Part shown: positions 37,325 through 44,523 of the stretch, in pieces | Numbering within the stretch: the stretch's first letter is position 1 | Layout of the letters: every line of letters begins with the position of its first letter | NCBI GenBank assembly: GCA_026954325.1 | Contig: JAIXKK010000043.1 | Location: forward strand, 62,001 to 126,000 | Source: Bryobacterales bacterium | GTDB lineage: Bacteria > Acidobacteriota > Terriglobia > Bryobacterales > Bryobacteraceae | Direction of reading: 5' to 3' | DNA: 64,000 nucleotides | Notes under the pieces: generated by a model | Databases searched by the model: none | What the model was told of the DNA's origin: nothing | What the model saw: only the letters and a program-made list of their open reading frames with translations | Made by a program: the position numbers and the translations under genes

Positions 37325-37672
37325 TCATAATCCCATCAGAATCCGCAGCCGGTCTTCGACGGCTGCCATCGTTCGTGACCCCGCGATCCCCCACCGTTCC
37401 CTGAGGCGGGACCGCAAAACCGACCGCACGTCTTCACACTTGATGAAACTCGGTTGCCGCACGCCCCCTTCGGGCGGCAACACGGGCACGTGAAACGGGA
37501 TTCCTTTCGCCACGGAGGTCACCGGCAGCACAACCACGAGATCGGCCGGACCTTGATTGAAGGCGTCCACCGAGATCACCAGCGCCGGGCGGCACCCCGC
37601 CTGTTCCCGCCCCTCGGTCGGATCAAGATTGAGAAACCAGACTTCACCGCGCAAAGGCCGGGGCGCACTCAT
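37325..37672 (-). CDS. mazF: MazF/PemK-family mRNA interferase toxin
   Basis: A 115-residue toxin of the MazF/PemK (SH3-like barrel) family. Signatures are LRGEVWFLNLDPTEG with the catalytic-type loop following, RPALVISVDAFN, and VLPVTSVAKGIPFHVPV. It would cleave mRNA at short motifs. The start is ATG 37672, which overlaps the antitoxin stop by four bases; the frame runs 22 codons further upstream without support. It is flanked by direct repeats and remnants of other TA genes. Confidence 0.92.
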   Translation of the reverse strand: MSAPRPLRGEVWFLNLDPTEGREQAGCRPALVISVDAFNQGPADLVVVLPVTSVAKGIPFHVPVLPPEGGVRQPSFIKCEDVRSVLRSRLRERWGIAGSRTMAAVEDRLRILMGL

Positions 37673-37917
37673 GCCTCCTCCAGCCCGTCGTCGGCGGTCT
37701 GATCCCAGAGATCCCGCTCCTGCTGCTCTTCGCCCCACGCCTCCGAATTGCTCCGCAGGGCGGCAAAGGCGCTATTGGCCTCCTCCAGAAACTTCTCCCG
37801 GCGGTAACTGTCGATCGCCTGCTTGAGAACACTCTGGACGGGCTGCCCCTGTCTGCGGGCGAGTTCCCGGAGAACGGCCAAAGCCTGTTCGTCGATGCGG
37901 ATGCTGGTGCTCGGCAT
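37669..37917 (-). CDS. MazE/RHH-type antitoxin
   Basis: An 82-residue antitoxin with a ribbon-helix-helix start (STSIRIDEQALAVLRELAR) rather than the AbrB fold of classical MazE. The C-terminus is acidic (QERDLWDQTADDGLEE), as expected for the part that covers the toxin. Its stop overlaps the mazF start by four bases. Confidence 0.82.
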   Translation of the reverse strand: MPSTSIRIDEQALAVLRELARRQGQPVQSVLKQAIDSYRREKFLEEANSAFAALRSNSEAWGEEQQERDLWDQTADDGLEEA

Positions 37918-38067
37918 GGTTTTTGCCTTACGACAATTTTGTTGTATCAGATGTAATCATGTCTGTCTACACTTATGCAGCCGCCACGGTCGTCGAGCAG
38001 ACCCAACACTCGTGTCACCAGCCGCAAAGTTCGCGCCACAGATCCGCGCCTTCACTTGCGGCCGCCT

Positions 38068-38120
38068 CAATACCCGCCGCCCCTCGTACACCCCGTGCAC
38101 CCACCGCTTCTCCTCCGGCA
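38068..38120. repeat. Direct repeat flanking the mazF module, right copy
   Basis: Second copy of the segment at 37126-37176 (see there). On the minus strand, after the VapC stop, a GGAGG at about 38132-38136 precedes a short frame that includes this repeat. Confidence 0.85.
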
Positions 38121-38139
38121 CTTCATGATCCTTCCTCCC

Positions 38140-38565
38140 TCATTCGAGCAGCACCGCCTCCACCGCACGCCCGGCCAGCGCCCGGTCAAACGTCACCAGT
38201 CTCCCGCCGGCAGATCGCACAAACGCCAGTAACCAGGCATCCGCCCATAACTTCGGCGAGGCCAACCTCCCTGATGCATACCTGCGGAAATGCGCCTCGA
38301 TCCCGGCAGGCTCCGGAAAAAACGCCACGCGGTCATCCCCAAACAACCGGTCGTAAGCGCCCCATGCTTCATCCATGCTGAGCGCTTGGCCGTTCATCGC
38401 GGAAGCCGTCGTCAGCAACCGCAACACGCCCATCCCCGTCAGGCGCGTAAACGCAATTGTCGTGGCTGTCCCCTCCCACCACTCAAGCGCCCTCTCCCGG
38501 TGAACATGATCCTCCATCATAAGCGCAAGCCAGACATTCACATCAGGGAAACTCAATGAGCTCAT
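38140..38565 (-). CDS. VapC-type PIN toxin
   Basis: A 141-residue PIN-domain RNase. The first Asp is in FPDVNVWLALM, central acidic residues and RLTGMGVLRLL are typical of the TTHA-type VapC group, and a second Asp pair is in LWADAWLLAF and VTFDRAL near the end. ATG 38565 (MSSLSF) matches usual VapC starts; ATG 38577 is also possible. It overlaps the antitoxin gene by 23 bases, so expression is coupled. Confidence 0.88.
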   Translation of the reverse strand: MSSLSFPDVNVWLALMMEDHVHRERALEWWEGTATTIAFTRLTGMGVLRLLTTASAMNGQALSMDEAWGAYDRLFGDDRVAFFPEPAGIEAHFRRYASGRLASPKLWADAWLLAFVRSAGGRLVTFDRALAGRAVEAVLLE

Positions 38566-38794
38566 AGATCTGTTCATTCGTTAAATCAAACTTCCGGCCC
38601 CGCGACGGGACCAACGGCGGATCCAGACTCAGCCTCCGCTGCGGACGCCCCGCCTCTACCCCTTCCAGGGCATTCTCGATACTGGCAAGAATCAACTGCC
38701 GCGCCGAGCATCCCCTCCGCGCCGCCGCTTCCCGCAGCCTCCGGTGCAGATCCCGAGGTAGATCGATACTCGTCCGCACGCTGTCAGCCTTCAT
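38543..38794 (-). CDS. VapB-type ribbon-helix-helix antitoxin
   Basis: An 83-residue antitoxin with a ribbon-helix-helix start (VRTSIDLPRDLHRRLREAA) followed by a second helix (ARQLILASIENAL) and a C-terminal toxin-binding tail (KFDLTNEQIYELIEF). The 3' end overlaps the toxin gene. No operator repeat is obvious directly upstream. Confidence 0.85.
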   Translation of the reverse strand: MKADSVRTSIDLPRDLHRRLREAAARRGCSARQLILASIENALEGVEAGRPQRRLSLDPPLVPSRGRKFDLTNEQIYELIEFP

Positions 38795-38920
38795 GGCTCA
38801 AGTATCCTCTGCTGTACATAAATAAGTCAAACTTCCGATAATGTTCTATTATCGTGCGTCATAAAAATTCATACTGGCGGAATCACGCCAATACCTGTAC
38901 AATACGCCCAAGACTCTCCC

Positions 38921-39421
38921 ATGCCCCGTAAGCCCGAATGGATTCACCACATCGACTCCGCCCTCTCCGAACTCCACGCCCTCGAATCCCCGTTTATTGA
39001 CCGCCTCACCCTCCAATCCCTCCTCCATGTCAGCCCCCGTCAGGCTCTCCGCATCCTCAACCGCCTCGCCCCCTCCGCCGCCGGCACCTCCCTCCTCCTC
39101 CCCCGCCTCGATCTCATCACGAAACTTCGGGCCATTCGCGATGGCGAGGACTCGCGGTTCGAAATCCGCCGCCGCGACCGCCTCAGCCACCAGCTCAACC
39201 GCCTCCGCCGCGATCTCAAAGCCCGCCAAATCCGCATCGAAGCCGCCCAACCCGTGGAACTCCTCGCTTCCCTTCCCCACGCGATCCACCTCTCCCCCGG
39301 CCGCCTGGAAATCCAGTTCACGACCGCCGCCGAACTCCTCACCCTCCTCCTCAGCCTCGGCCAAGCCATCACCGACGACTTCGACCGCTTCGCCGATGCC
39401 GTCGAACTCACCCCGGAGTGA
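38921..39421 (+). CDS. Conserved hypothetical protein next to the replication module
   Basis: A 166-residue soluble protein, strongly helical, with Leu-rich and Arg-rich segments (PRQALRILNRLAP near 40, DRLSHQLNRLRRDLK near 85). The first third looks like a helix-turn-helix or winged-helix arrangement, but I cannot place it in a family. It is read toward the HTH-parA operon, with 210 bases of repeat-containing DNA between. It could be a plasmid-maintenance or regulatory protein; that is inference from position only. Confidence 0.6.
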   Translation: MPRKPEWIHHIDSALSELHALESPFIDRLTLQSLLHVSPRQALRILNRLAPSAAGTSLLLPRLDLITKLRAIRDGEDSRFEIRRRDRLSHQLNRLRRDLKARQIRIEAAQPVELLASLPHAIHLSPGRLEIQFTTAAELLTLLLSLGQAITDDFDRFADAVELTPE

Positions 39422-39446
39422 CCCTCGAGCGAGTACACCGATTTCA

Positions 39447-39538
39447 GGTATACCCTATTCGGGGCATCCCGTTATGGGTGTACCCAACGTAAATCTCGGT
39501 GCGCCCCCTCTAGCAGGTGTACTCATATCGGGTATACC
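39447..39538. repeat. GGTATACC / GGTGTACC repeats and an iteron-like site upstream of the par operon
   Basis: This gap carries palindromic GGTATACC at 39447-39454 and 39531-39538, GGTGTACC at 39477-39484, and GGTGTACT at 39516-39523. Between them at 39488-39504 lies CGTAAATCTCGGTGCGC, one base different from the origin iterons at 42.4-42.7 kb. This is a plausible control or partition region for the downstream genes. Confidence 0.75.
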
Positions 39539-39631
39539 CCCACAGGAACCGAAGAGGACCCTTATAGGGTTTATATGGTTTACTGGGTTTTTGGTTGACC
39601 AGCGCCCCCTACCCCGCTAAACTATTCCTTC

Positions 39632-39832
39632 GTGGCGCCAACCAAAACATCCTTCCTCCTCTCTCACCAGGTCGCCAAAATCTTCGGCGTCTCCACCCAG
39701 ACACTCTACAATTGGCTCCGCCAAGGCAAAATCGCTGAACCTAAGCGCCACCCCGTCACCAAATACCGCCTCTGGACCGCGCAGGATGTCGAACGTATCC
39801 GCCAGTTCGTCGCGGAGGAGAAACTCGGATGA
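39632..39832 (+). CDS. MerR-like helix-turn-helix protein
   Basis: A 66-residue DNA-binding protein starting at GTG 39632. The segment SHQVAKIFGVSTQTLYNWLR is a clear MerR-type helix-turn-helix, followed by the wing-like TKYRLWTAQDVERIRQF. It lacks an effector domain, like excisionases and small plasmid regulators. Its stop overlaps the ParA start by four bases. It probably regulates or assists the partition/replication operon. Confidence 0.85.
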   Translation: MAPTKTSFLLSHQVAKIFGVSTQTLYNWLRQGKIAEPKRHPVTKYRLWTAQDVERIRQFVAEEKLG

Positions 39833-40617
39833 TCAAGCTGGTCATTTCCAATCAACGCGGCGGCGTCGGCAAAACCACCACCACCCTCGCCTTCGCCCGT
39901 CATCTCGCCGGCAAAGGCAAACGCGTCCTCGTCGTCGATACCGATCCCCAGGGTTCCGTCTCCGTTACCCTCGGCCTGAAACCGTCCAGCTACCTCTCTC
40001 ATTTTATTGGGCTTCGCTACGCCCTCAAAGACTGCATCGTCTCCGCCCACCCCTCCATCGATGTCGTCTGCTCCAGCCGCGATACCGTCCAGGCCGAAGC
40101 CATGCTCATGGGAGCCGTCGGCCGCGAACAGGCCTTCGTTCACCTCTTTACCCCCGTCGAGGCAGGCTACGATGTCATCCTCTTCGATGTCGCCCCCTCC
40201 GTCACCCTCCTCCAAACCTGCGCCATGGTCTACTGCGGCAAGGCCCTCGTCCCCGTCGACATGGACCCCCTCAGCCTCCATGGCGCCGTCGCCACCCACG
40301 AACTCACCCGCATCCTCAATGAACTACTCCGGACCGACGTCCGCGTGGCCGGACTCCTCCCCACCCAGGTCAATCTCCGCCTCCAGATGACCGAGGTCAT
40401 CACCAACTCCCTCAAATCCTTCGCCGAACGCGCTTCCATTCCCCTCCTCCCCGCCATCCGCACCGACACCACCGTCACCAAGGCAACCAAGCAACGCATC
40501 TTTCTTCAGGATTACGACGACACCTGTAAGGCGATGGAGGATTACCGCACCGCCTTTGAAACCCTCCTCTCCCTGCTCGAGGCCAGCCCCCATGTCCCGA
40601 TCGCGGCGCAAGCTTGA
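39829..40617 (+). CDS. parA: ParA-family partition ATPase
   Basis: A 262-residue deviant Walker-type ATPase. The P-loop reads QRGGVGKTTTTLAFA, with the signature Lys of deviant Walker A replaced by Arg (RGGVGKT instead of KGGVGKT). VDTDPQGS (switch I) and VILFDVAPS (Walker B/switch II) are normal. It should bind ATP and DNA nonspecifically and drive plasmid or chromosome segregation. No classical ParB gene is adjacent; the following winged-helix gene may play that part. It overlaps the HTH gene before it and the next gene after it. Confidence 0.9.
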   Translation: MIKLVISNQRGGVGKTTTTLAFARHLAGKGKRVLVVDTDPQGSVSVTLGLKPSSYLSHFIGLRYALKDCIVSAHPSIDVVCSSRDTVQAEAMLMGAVGREQAFVHLFTPVEAGYDVILFDVAPSVTLLQTCAMVYCGKALVPVDMDPLSLHGAVATHELTRILNELLRTDVRVAGLLPTQVNLRLQMTEVITNSLKSFAERASIPLLPAIRTDTTVTKATKQRIFLQDYDDTCKAMEDYRTAFETLLSLLEASPHVPIAAQA

Positions 40618-41363
40618 CACCACCCCCATCTCCTACGACGAGGTGGTCGATTCGCCCGCCCTTCAGGGAATGGTCTCGTTCCTCCAGGTGGCGCCGGGCA
40701 AACTCCCGCAACTCGACTTTCGTCCCATTTCCTCGCAAACAGGTATACCTGATCCGGCTGTACCGGAACCAGCCCCTGCCTCCTCTCCTAGCACTGAACC
40801 TCCCACCGCCGCGGCTACACCCTCTACGGCTCTACCTGATTCCGCTCCCGCTGAATCAGCTTCACCCGAAACAGCTATACCTTTATCAGGTGGCGTTTCA
40901 ACGGGTGTACCCGATTCGGGTGTACCTTCCCCGCTCCCCTTCGCCCCTCCCCTCGGAATCTCCCCCAAACCCCGTATCCGCCGCGCTCTCCTCCTCTCCG
41001 ATGGCCACTCCTACGGCGAGCAGGCCCTCTATGACGCCCTCTGGAATCACGCCCAACCCTCGAACCCCCATACCCGCCTCATCACCATCGGCTATCGCAC
41101 CATGTCCGAACTCGCCCGCCTCACCGTCAATAACTGTAAAGCCAACATCCAGGCCCTCACCGCCAAACTCGCCGTCGAAGAGGTCGCCTTCCTATAGCCA
41201 CTCCCAGGGCCGCACCTACCGCATCCATAGCCCCGAAGCCACCCTTCAGCGCCGCCAGGCTGCCGGCCTTACCCACATTATTAAAACCCGCGGAGTGCAG
41301 TTCGTTCACGCCGATACAGGTATACCTGTTTCCCCTGTACTCCCATCAGGAGCACCAGAATGA
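40592..41363 (+). pseudogene. Winged-helix replication/partition accessory protein, frameshifted
   Basis: The first 201 codons (ATG 40592) give a proline-rich linker with repeated TGIP/TGVP and then a winged-helix region (GEQALYDALWNHA, SELARLTVNNCKANIQALTA). This frame stops at 41195-41197. The expected continuation is in the next frame: YSHSQGRTYRIHS, RRQAAGLTHIIKTRGVQF, ending at TGA 41361-41363. A single base gained near 41187 would explain the break. It may be true gene decay or a sequencing error. It is the third gene of the HTH-parA-repA operon. Confidence 0.75.
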
Positions 41364-41446
41364 GCCGCACTCCCTCATCCGGGCGTACCTTCCACGGGTA
41401 TACCCTTTTCACCTGTACCTGTTTCCAAGGAAAGTGAGCTTCCCCC

Positions 41447-42403
41447 TTGCCACCCTCCCCCACCCCCAAACACCCGGCCGCCACGCTCCCTCATCCGCCG
41501 CCCGCCGAGGCCGTCGAACTCACCGTCTCCAAACGTAAAGCCAGAAAACTCGCCGCCGTCGAAGTCGTCAACGCCAAACGCGAGGAAGGCAAGCAGGACC
41601 TCGTCTTCAATTCCCGCCCCTTTGTCCTCTGCTGCCTCCCCATCCGCCGCATCCCCAAAACCACCCTCGAATACACCCGCCAGAACGGCAAGTTCTTCCT
41701 GAGCCTCGCCGGCCACCCCCGCTTCGGCCTCCCCTTCGGCCAGGACCGCATCATCCCTATCTGGGTCGCCACCCTCGCCCTCCGCCAGAACAGCCGCACC
41801 GTCCGCTTCCGCACCGCCAGTGAAATGCTCGAAACCTTCGGTCTCCAGAAATCCGGAGCCAACTACCGCCGCCTCATCGAAGGCTTCCAGCGCATCTTCG
41901 CCTCCACCATCTTCTTCGGAACCGAAAGCCACGTCCGCAAAGACCTCGTCTTTGACTGGGCCCGCTTCCACTACTTCGACCGCATGCAACTCTGGTTCAA
42001 CCGCCACGAAGACCAGCCCCCCCTTCCTTCCGAGGAGTTCGAAAACATCATCGAACTGAGCGAGTCCTTCTGGCAGGAAATCCAGAGCCACCCCATCCCC
42101 GTCGACGCCGAAGTCGTCAAAGGCCTCTCCGACGCCCCCGGAAACCTCGATTTCTACATGTGGCTCTCCTGGCGCTGCTTCAAATCACCAGGCGTCGAAT
42201 ACATCAACCTCTGCGGCCCCGGCAGCCTCGAACAACAAATGGGCATGACCGACTACAAACGCGAGCGCCGCTTCAAACAGAAAATCCGCGAATGGCTCGC
42301 CGTCACCAAACGCTTCTGGCCCGAATGCCCCGCCGAAATCTCCCCCGACGGCCAATACCTCATCATCCAACCCGGTAAAGCCATCCACCCCACCCAATCC
42401 TGA
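41447..42403 (+). CDS. repA: RepA-type plasmid replication initiator
   Basis: A 318-residue initiator of the plasmid RepA_C family. Core signatures are RIPKTTLEYTRQNG, IIPIWVATLALRQNSRTVRF and SAEMLETFGL-like (ASEMLETFGL), then FFGTESHVRKDLVFDWARF and NLDFYMWLSWRCF. It would bind the iterons directly downstream to start replication. The start is unclear: TTG 41447 is the only in-frame candidate before the conserved region, while a GTG at 41434 with an AAGGA site is out of frame across runs of C. A frameshift or base error there is possible. Iterons begin four bases after its stop. Confidence 0.87.
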   Translation: MPPSPTPKHPAATLPHPPPAEAVELTVSKRKARKLAAVEVVNAKREEGKQDLVFNSRPFVLCCLPIRRIPKTTLEYTRQNGKFFLSLAGHPRFGLPFGQDRIIPIWVATLALRQNSRTVRFRTASEMLETFGLQKSGANYRRLIEGFQRIFASTIFFGTESHVRKDLVFDWARFHYFDRMQLWFNRHEDQPPLPSEEFENIIELSESFWQEIQSHPIPVDAEVVKGLSDAPGNLDFYMWLSWRCFKSPGVEYINLCGPGSLEQQMGMTDYKRERRFKQKIREWLAVTKRFWPECPAEISPDGQYLIIQPGKAIHPTQS

Positions 42404-42407
42404 CCAT

Positions 42408-42689
42408 CGTATATCCCGGTGCGCCTCCCGAGCCCCATCGTATATCTCGGTGCGCTCCGTCACCGCCATCGTATATCTCGGTGCGCCCCCATCCGCTGGT
42501 TGGCGCCCCGAACGTATATCTCGGTGCGCCCCACTTTTCCACACTTCTTGTGGAAAACTCTGTTCAAAACCCTGTGGAAATCCAACTTTTCCACGTCATT
42601 CTCGGTGCCTTTGAAACTCCTTATTTATCAACATCTTACGCATCACCCCACGTATATCTGAGTGCGCCTATTCGTATATCTCGGTGCGC
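42408..42689. other. Iteron-type replication origin with DnaA-box-like sites
   Basis: Six 17-bp iterons (consensus CGTATATCTCGGTGCGC) start at 42408, 42439, 42470, 42513, 42651 and 42673, all in the same direction. The first three are exactly 31 bp apart, about three helical turns. Between iterons 4 and 5 lie DnaA-box-like sites: TTTTCCACA at 42535, TGTGGAAAA at 42549, TGTGGAAAT at 42573, TTTTCCACG at 42587 and TTATCAACA at 42625. The last lies in an AT-richer stretch (42611-42640), a candidate unwinding element. The stretch to 42826 holds no other gene. Confidence 0.9.
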
Positions 42690-42826
42690 TTCTCCCCACT
42701 AACCCCAATCCGCTCAGTTGCTTACCTCACCCCTCCTGTAGTTTTTTCCTGTAGAGCTATAAGACCTGTACTCAACCCGCCGATTCCTACGGCTCCCTCC
42801 TCCCCAAAAACCGCTACCATGAATGC

Positions 42827-43459
42827 TTGCAACCCTCCGGAATCTTCCATCGCCACAACGAACCCTACCCCACTCCCACCCCCGCCGTCTTCCTCGATCG
42901 CGATGGCGTCCTCGTCGAAGAAACCGGCTACCTCCACACCATCGAGGACGCCATCCTCATCTCTGACGCCCCCCATGCCATCCGCCGCCTCAACCAGCGC
43001 CATATCCCCGCCGTCATCATCACCAATCAAGCCGGTATCGCCCGAGGCTATTACACCTGGCAAGACTTCCACCTCGTCCAAACCCACATCGAACGCCAAT
43101 TCCAAAACCACGGAGCCCTCTTCGACGGCATCTGGGCCTGTGCCCATCACCCCCAAGGCGCCGGACCCCTCGCCTCCCACCACCCCTTCCGCAAACCCAA
43201 CCCCGGCATGATCCTCGACGCCGCCTCCAAACTCAACCTCGACCTCTCCCGCTCCTGGCTCATCGGCGACAAAACCATCGATATCGAGGCCGCTCTCAAC
43301 GCCTCCCTCGCCGGAGCCATCCTCGTCCGCACCGGCTATGGCAAATCCATGGAAGACGAAGTCCACGCTCTCGCCTCTTCCCCTACCTCCATCCACGTTT
43401 GTGACACTCTCGCCGCCGCCGTTACCGTCATCCTTCATCACCTTGGCTATAATGAATAA
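42827..43459 (+). CDS. HAD phosphatase, GmhB-like (heptose bisphosphate phosphatase)
   Basis: A 210-residue HAD-family phosphatase resembling D-glycero-D-manno-heptose-1,7-bisphosphate 7-phosphatase. Visible motifs are FLDRDGVLVEE (nucleophile Asp), ITNQAGIARGYYTW, RKPNPGMI and LIGDKTIDIEAA. The Zn-binding loop is altered: CAHHPQGAGPLASHH keeps one Cys and several His, whereas GmhB uses mostly Cys. The TTG start at 42827 is weak and the true start might be further in. Together with the HddA-like kinase at 57.9 kb it suggests an activated heptose pathway. It lies directly past the origin. Confidence 0.8.
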   Translation: MQPSGIFHRHNEPYPTPTPAVFLDRDGVLVEETGYLHTIEDAILISDAPHAIRRLNQRHIPAVIITNQAGIARGYYTWQDFHLVQTHIERQFQNHGALFDGIWACAHHPQGAGPLASHHPFRKPNPGMILDAASKLNLDLSRSWLIGDKTIDIEAALNASLAGAILVRTGYGKSMEDEVHALASSPTSIHVCDTLAAAVTVILHHLGYNE

Positions 43460-43505
43460 TTCTCCGCGCCGCAGCCTCGCGACAAAGCACCCAGCCTCAT
43501 CCAAA

Positions 43506-43546
43506 GCTCGCACAGGGTCCGGCCGGCGAGGCTCCGTTGTGCGAGC
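43506..43546. terminator. Hairpin between the phosphatase and epimerase genes
   Basis: GCTCGCACA at 43506-43514 pairs perfectly with TGTGCGAGC at 43538-43546 around a GC-rich loop. There is no T-run after it, so termination is uncertain; an RNA structure or a protein-binding palindrome is also possible. Confidence 0.4.
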
Positions 43547-43577
43547 GAGTTCTTAGAAGAAGAGACGACAAACCAAC

Positions 43578-44513
43578 GTGAAGAACATCACTGTCATCGG
43601 GGGAGCCGGCTATATCGGTTCCGTACTTGTCCCCACCCTCCTTGAAAACGGTTTCGCGGTCACCGTCCTCGATAATTTCCTCTACGGCCAGTCGAGCCTC
43701 CTCAACTGCTGCCTTAACGATCACTTCGAGATCATCAACGGCGACGCCCGCCAGGAATCCGCCGTCCGCAAGGCAATTGAACAAGCCGATTACATCATCC
43801 CTCTCGCCGCCATCGTCGGAGCCCCCGCCTGCGATAACGACCCCATCGCCGCCCGCAGCCTGAACCTCGACTCCATCCGCCTCCTGCTCTCCCTCCGCTC
43901 CCCCGGCCAGCGCATCATTTCCCCGTGCAGCAACAGCGGCTACGGCATCGGCGAAACCGGCGCCTATTGCACCGAAGAGTCCCCCCTCCGTCCCATCTCC
44001 CTCTACGGCACTACCAAGGTGGAAGCCGAAAAGGCTATCCTCGACTCCGGCAACAGCGTCTCCCTCCGCCTCGCCACGGTCTTCGGAGCCTCCGCCCGCA
44101 TGCGTCTCGATCTCCTCGTCAACGACTTCGTCTATCGCGCCCTCACTGACCGTTTCATTGTTGTCTTTGAAGGCCACTTCAAGCGCAACTACATCCACAT
44201 CCGCGATGTCGTCAAAGCCTTCCTCCACGTCATCCGCAACTTCGACGCCATGAAGAACAACGTCTATAACGTGGGACTCAGCGACGCCAACCTCTCGAAA
44301 CTTGAACTCTGCGAGGCCATCAAAGCCCAGGCGCCCGACTTCTACTACCACGAAGCCCCCATCGGCTACGATCCCGACAAACGCAACTACATCGTCTCCA
44401 ACGAAAAAATCGAGCGCACCGGTTATCTCCCCGGCATCACCCTCGAAATGGGCATCAGCGAACTCATCAAGGTCTGCAAAATTCTCAAAAAGAAAATGTA
44501 CGCCAACGCCTAG
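43578..44513 (+). CDS. NAD-dependent sugar-nucleotide epimerase/dehydratase
   Basis: A 311-residue extended short-chain dehydrogenase. The NAD-binding loop is VIGGAGYIGSVLV, and the catalytic Tyr/Lys are in LYGTTKVEAEK. NSGYGIG with the preceding Ser supplies the third catalytic residue. It acts on a nucleotide-activated sugar, type not readable. GTG 43578 is the start. It is the first of a run of same-strand sugar genes with short gaps (44524 next). Confidence 0.85.
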   Translation: MKNITVIGGAGYIGSVLVPTLLENGFAVTVLDNFLYGQSSLLNCCLNDHFEIINGDARQESAVRKAIEQADYIIPLAAIVGAPACDNDPIAARSLNLDSIRLLLSLRSPGQRIISPCSNSGYGIGETGAYCTEESPLRPISLYGTTKVEAEKAILDSGNSVSLRLATVFGASARMRLDLLVNDFVYRALTDRFIVVFEGHFKRNYIHIRDVVKAFLHVIRNFDAMKNNVYNVGLSDANLSKLELCEAIKAQAPDFYYHEAPIGYDPDKRNYIVSNEKIERTGYLPGITLEMGISELIKVCKILKKKMYANA

Positions 44514-44523
44514 GGGGCCTCCC

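Noticed and set aside
42684..43211. 175-codon Ser/Pro-rich frame over the phosphatase gene
   Set aside because: Composition is that of a shifted frame in C-rich DNA; the phosphatase has all HAD motifs.
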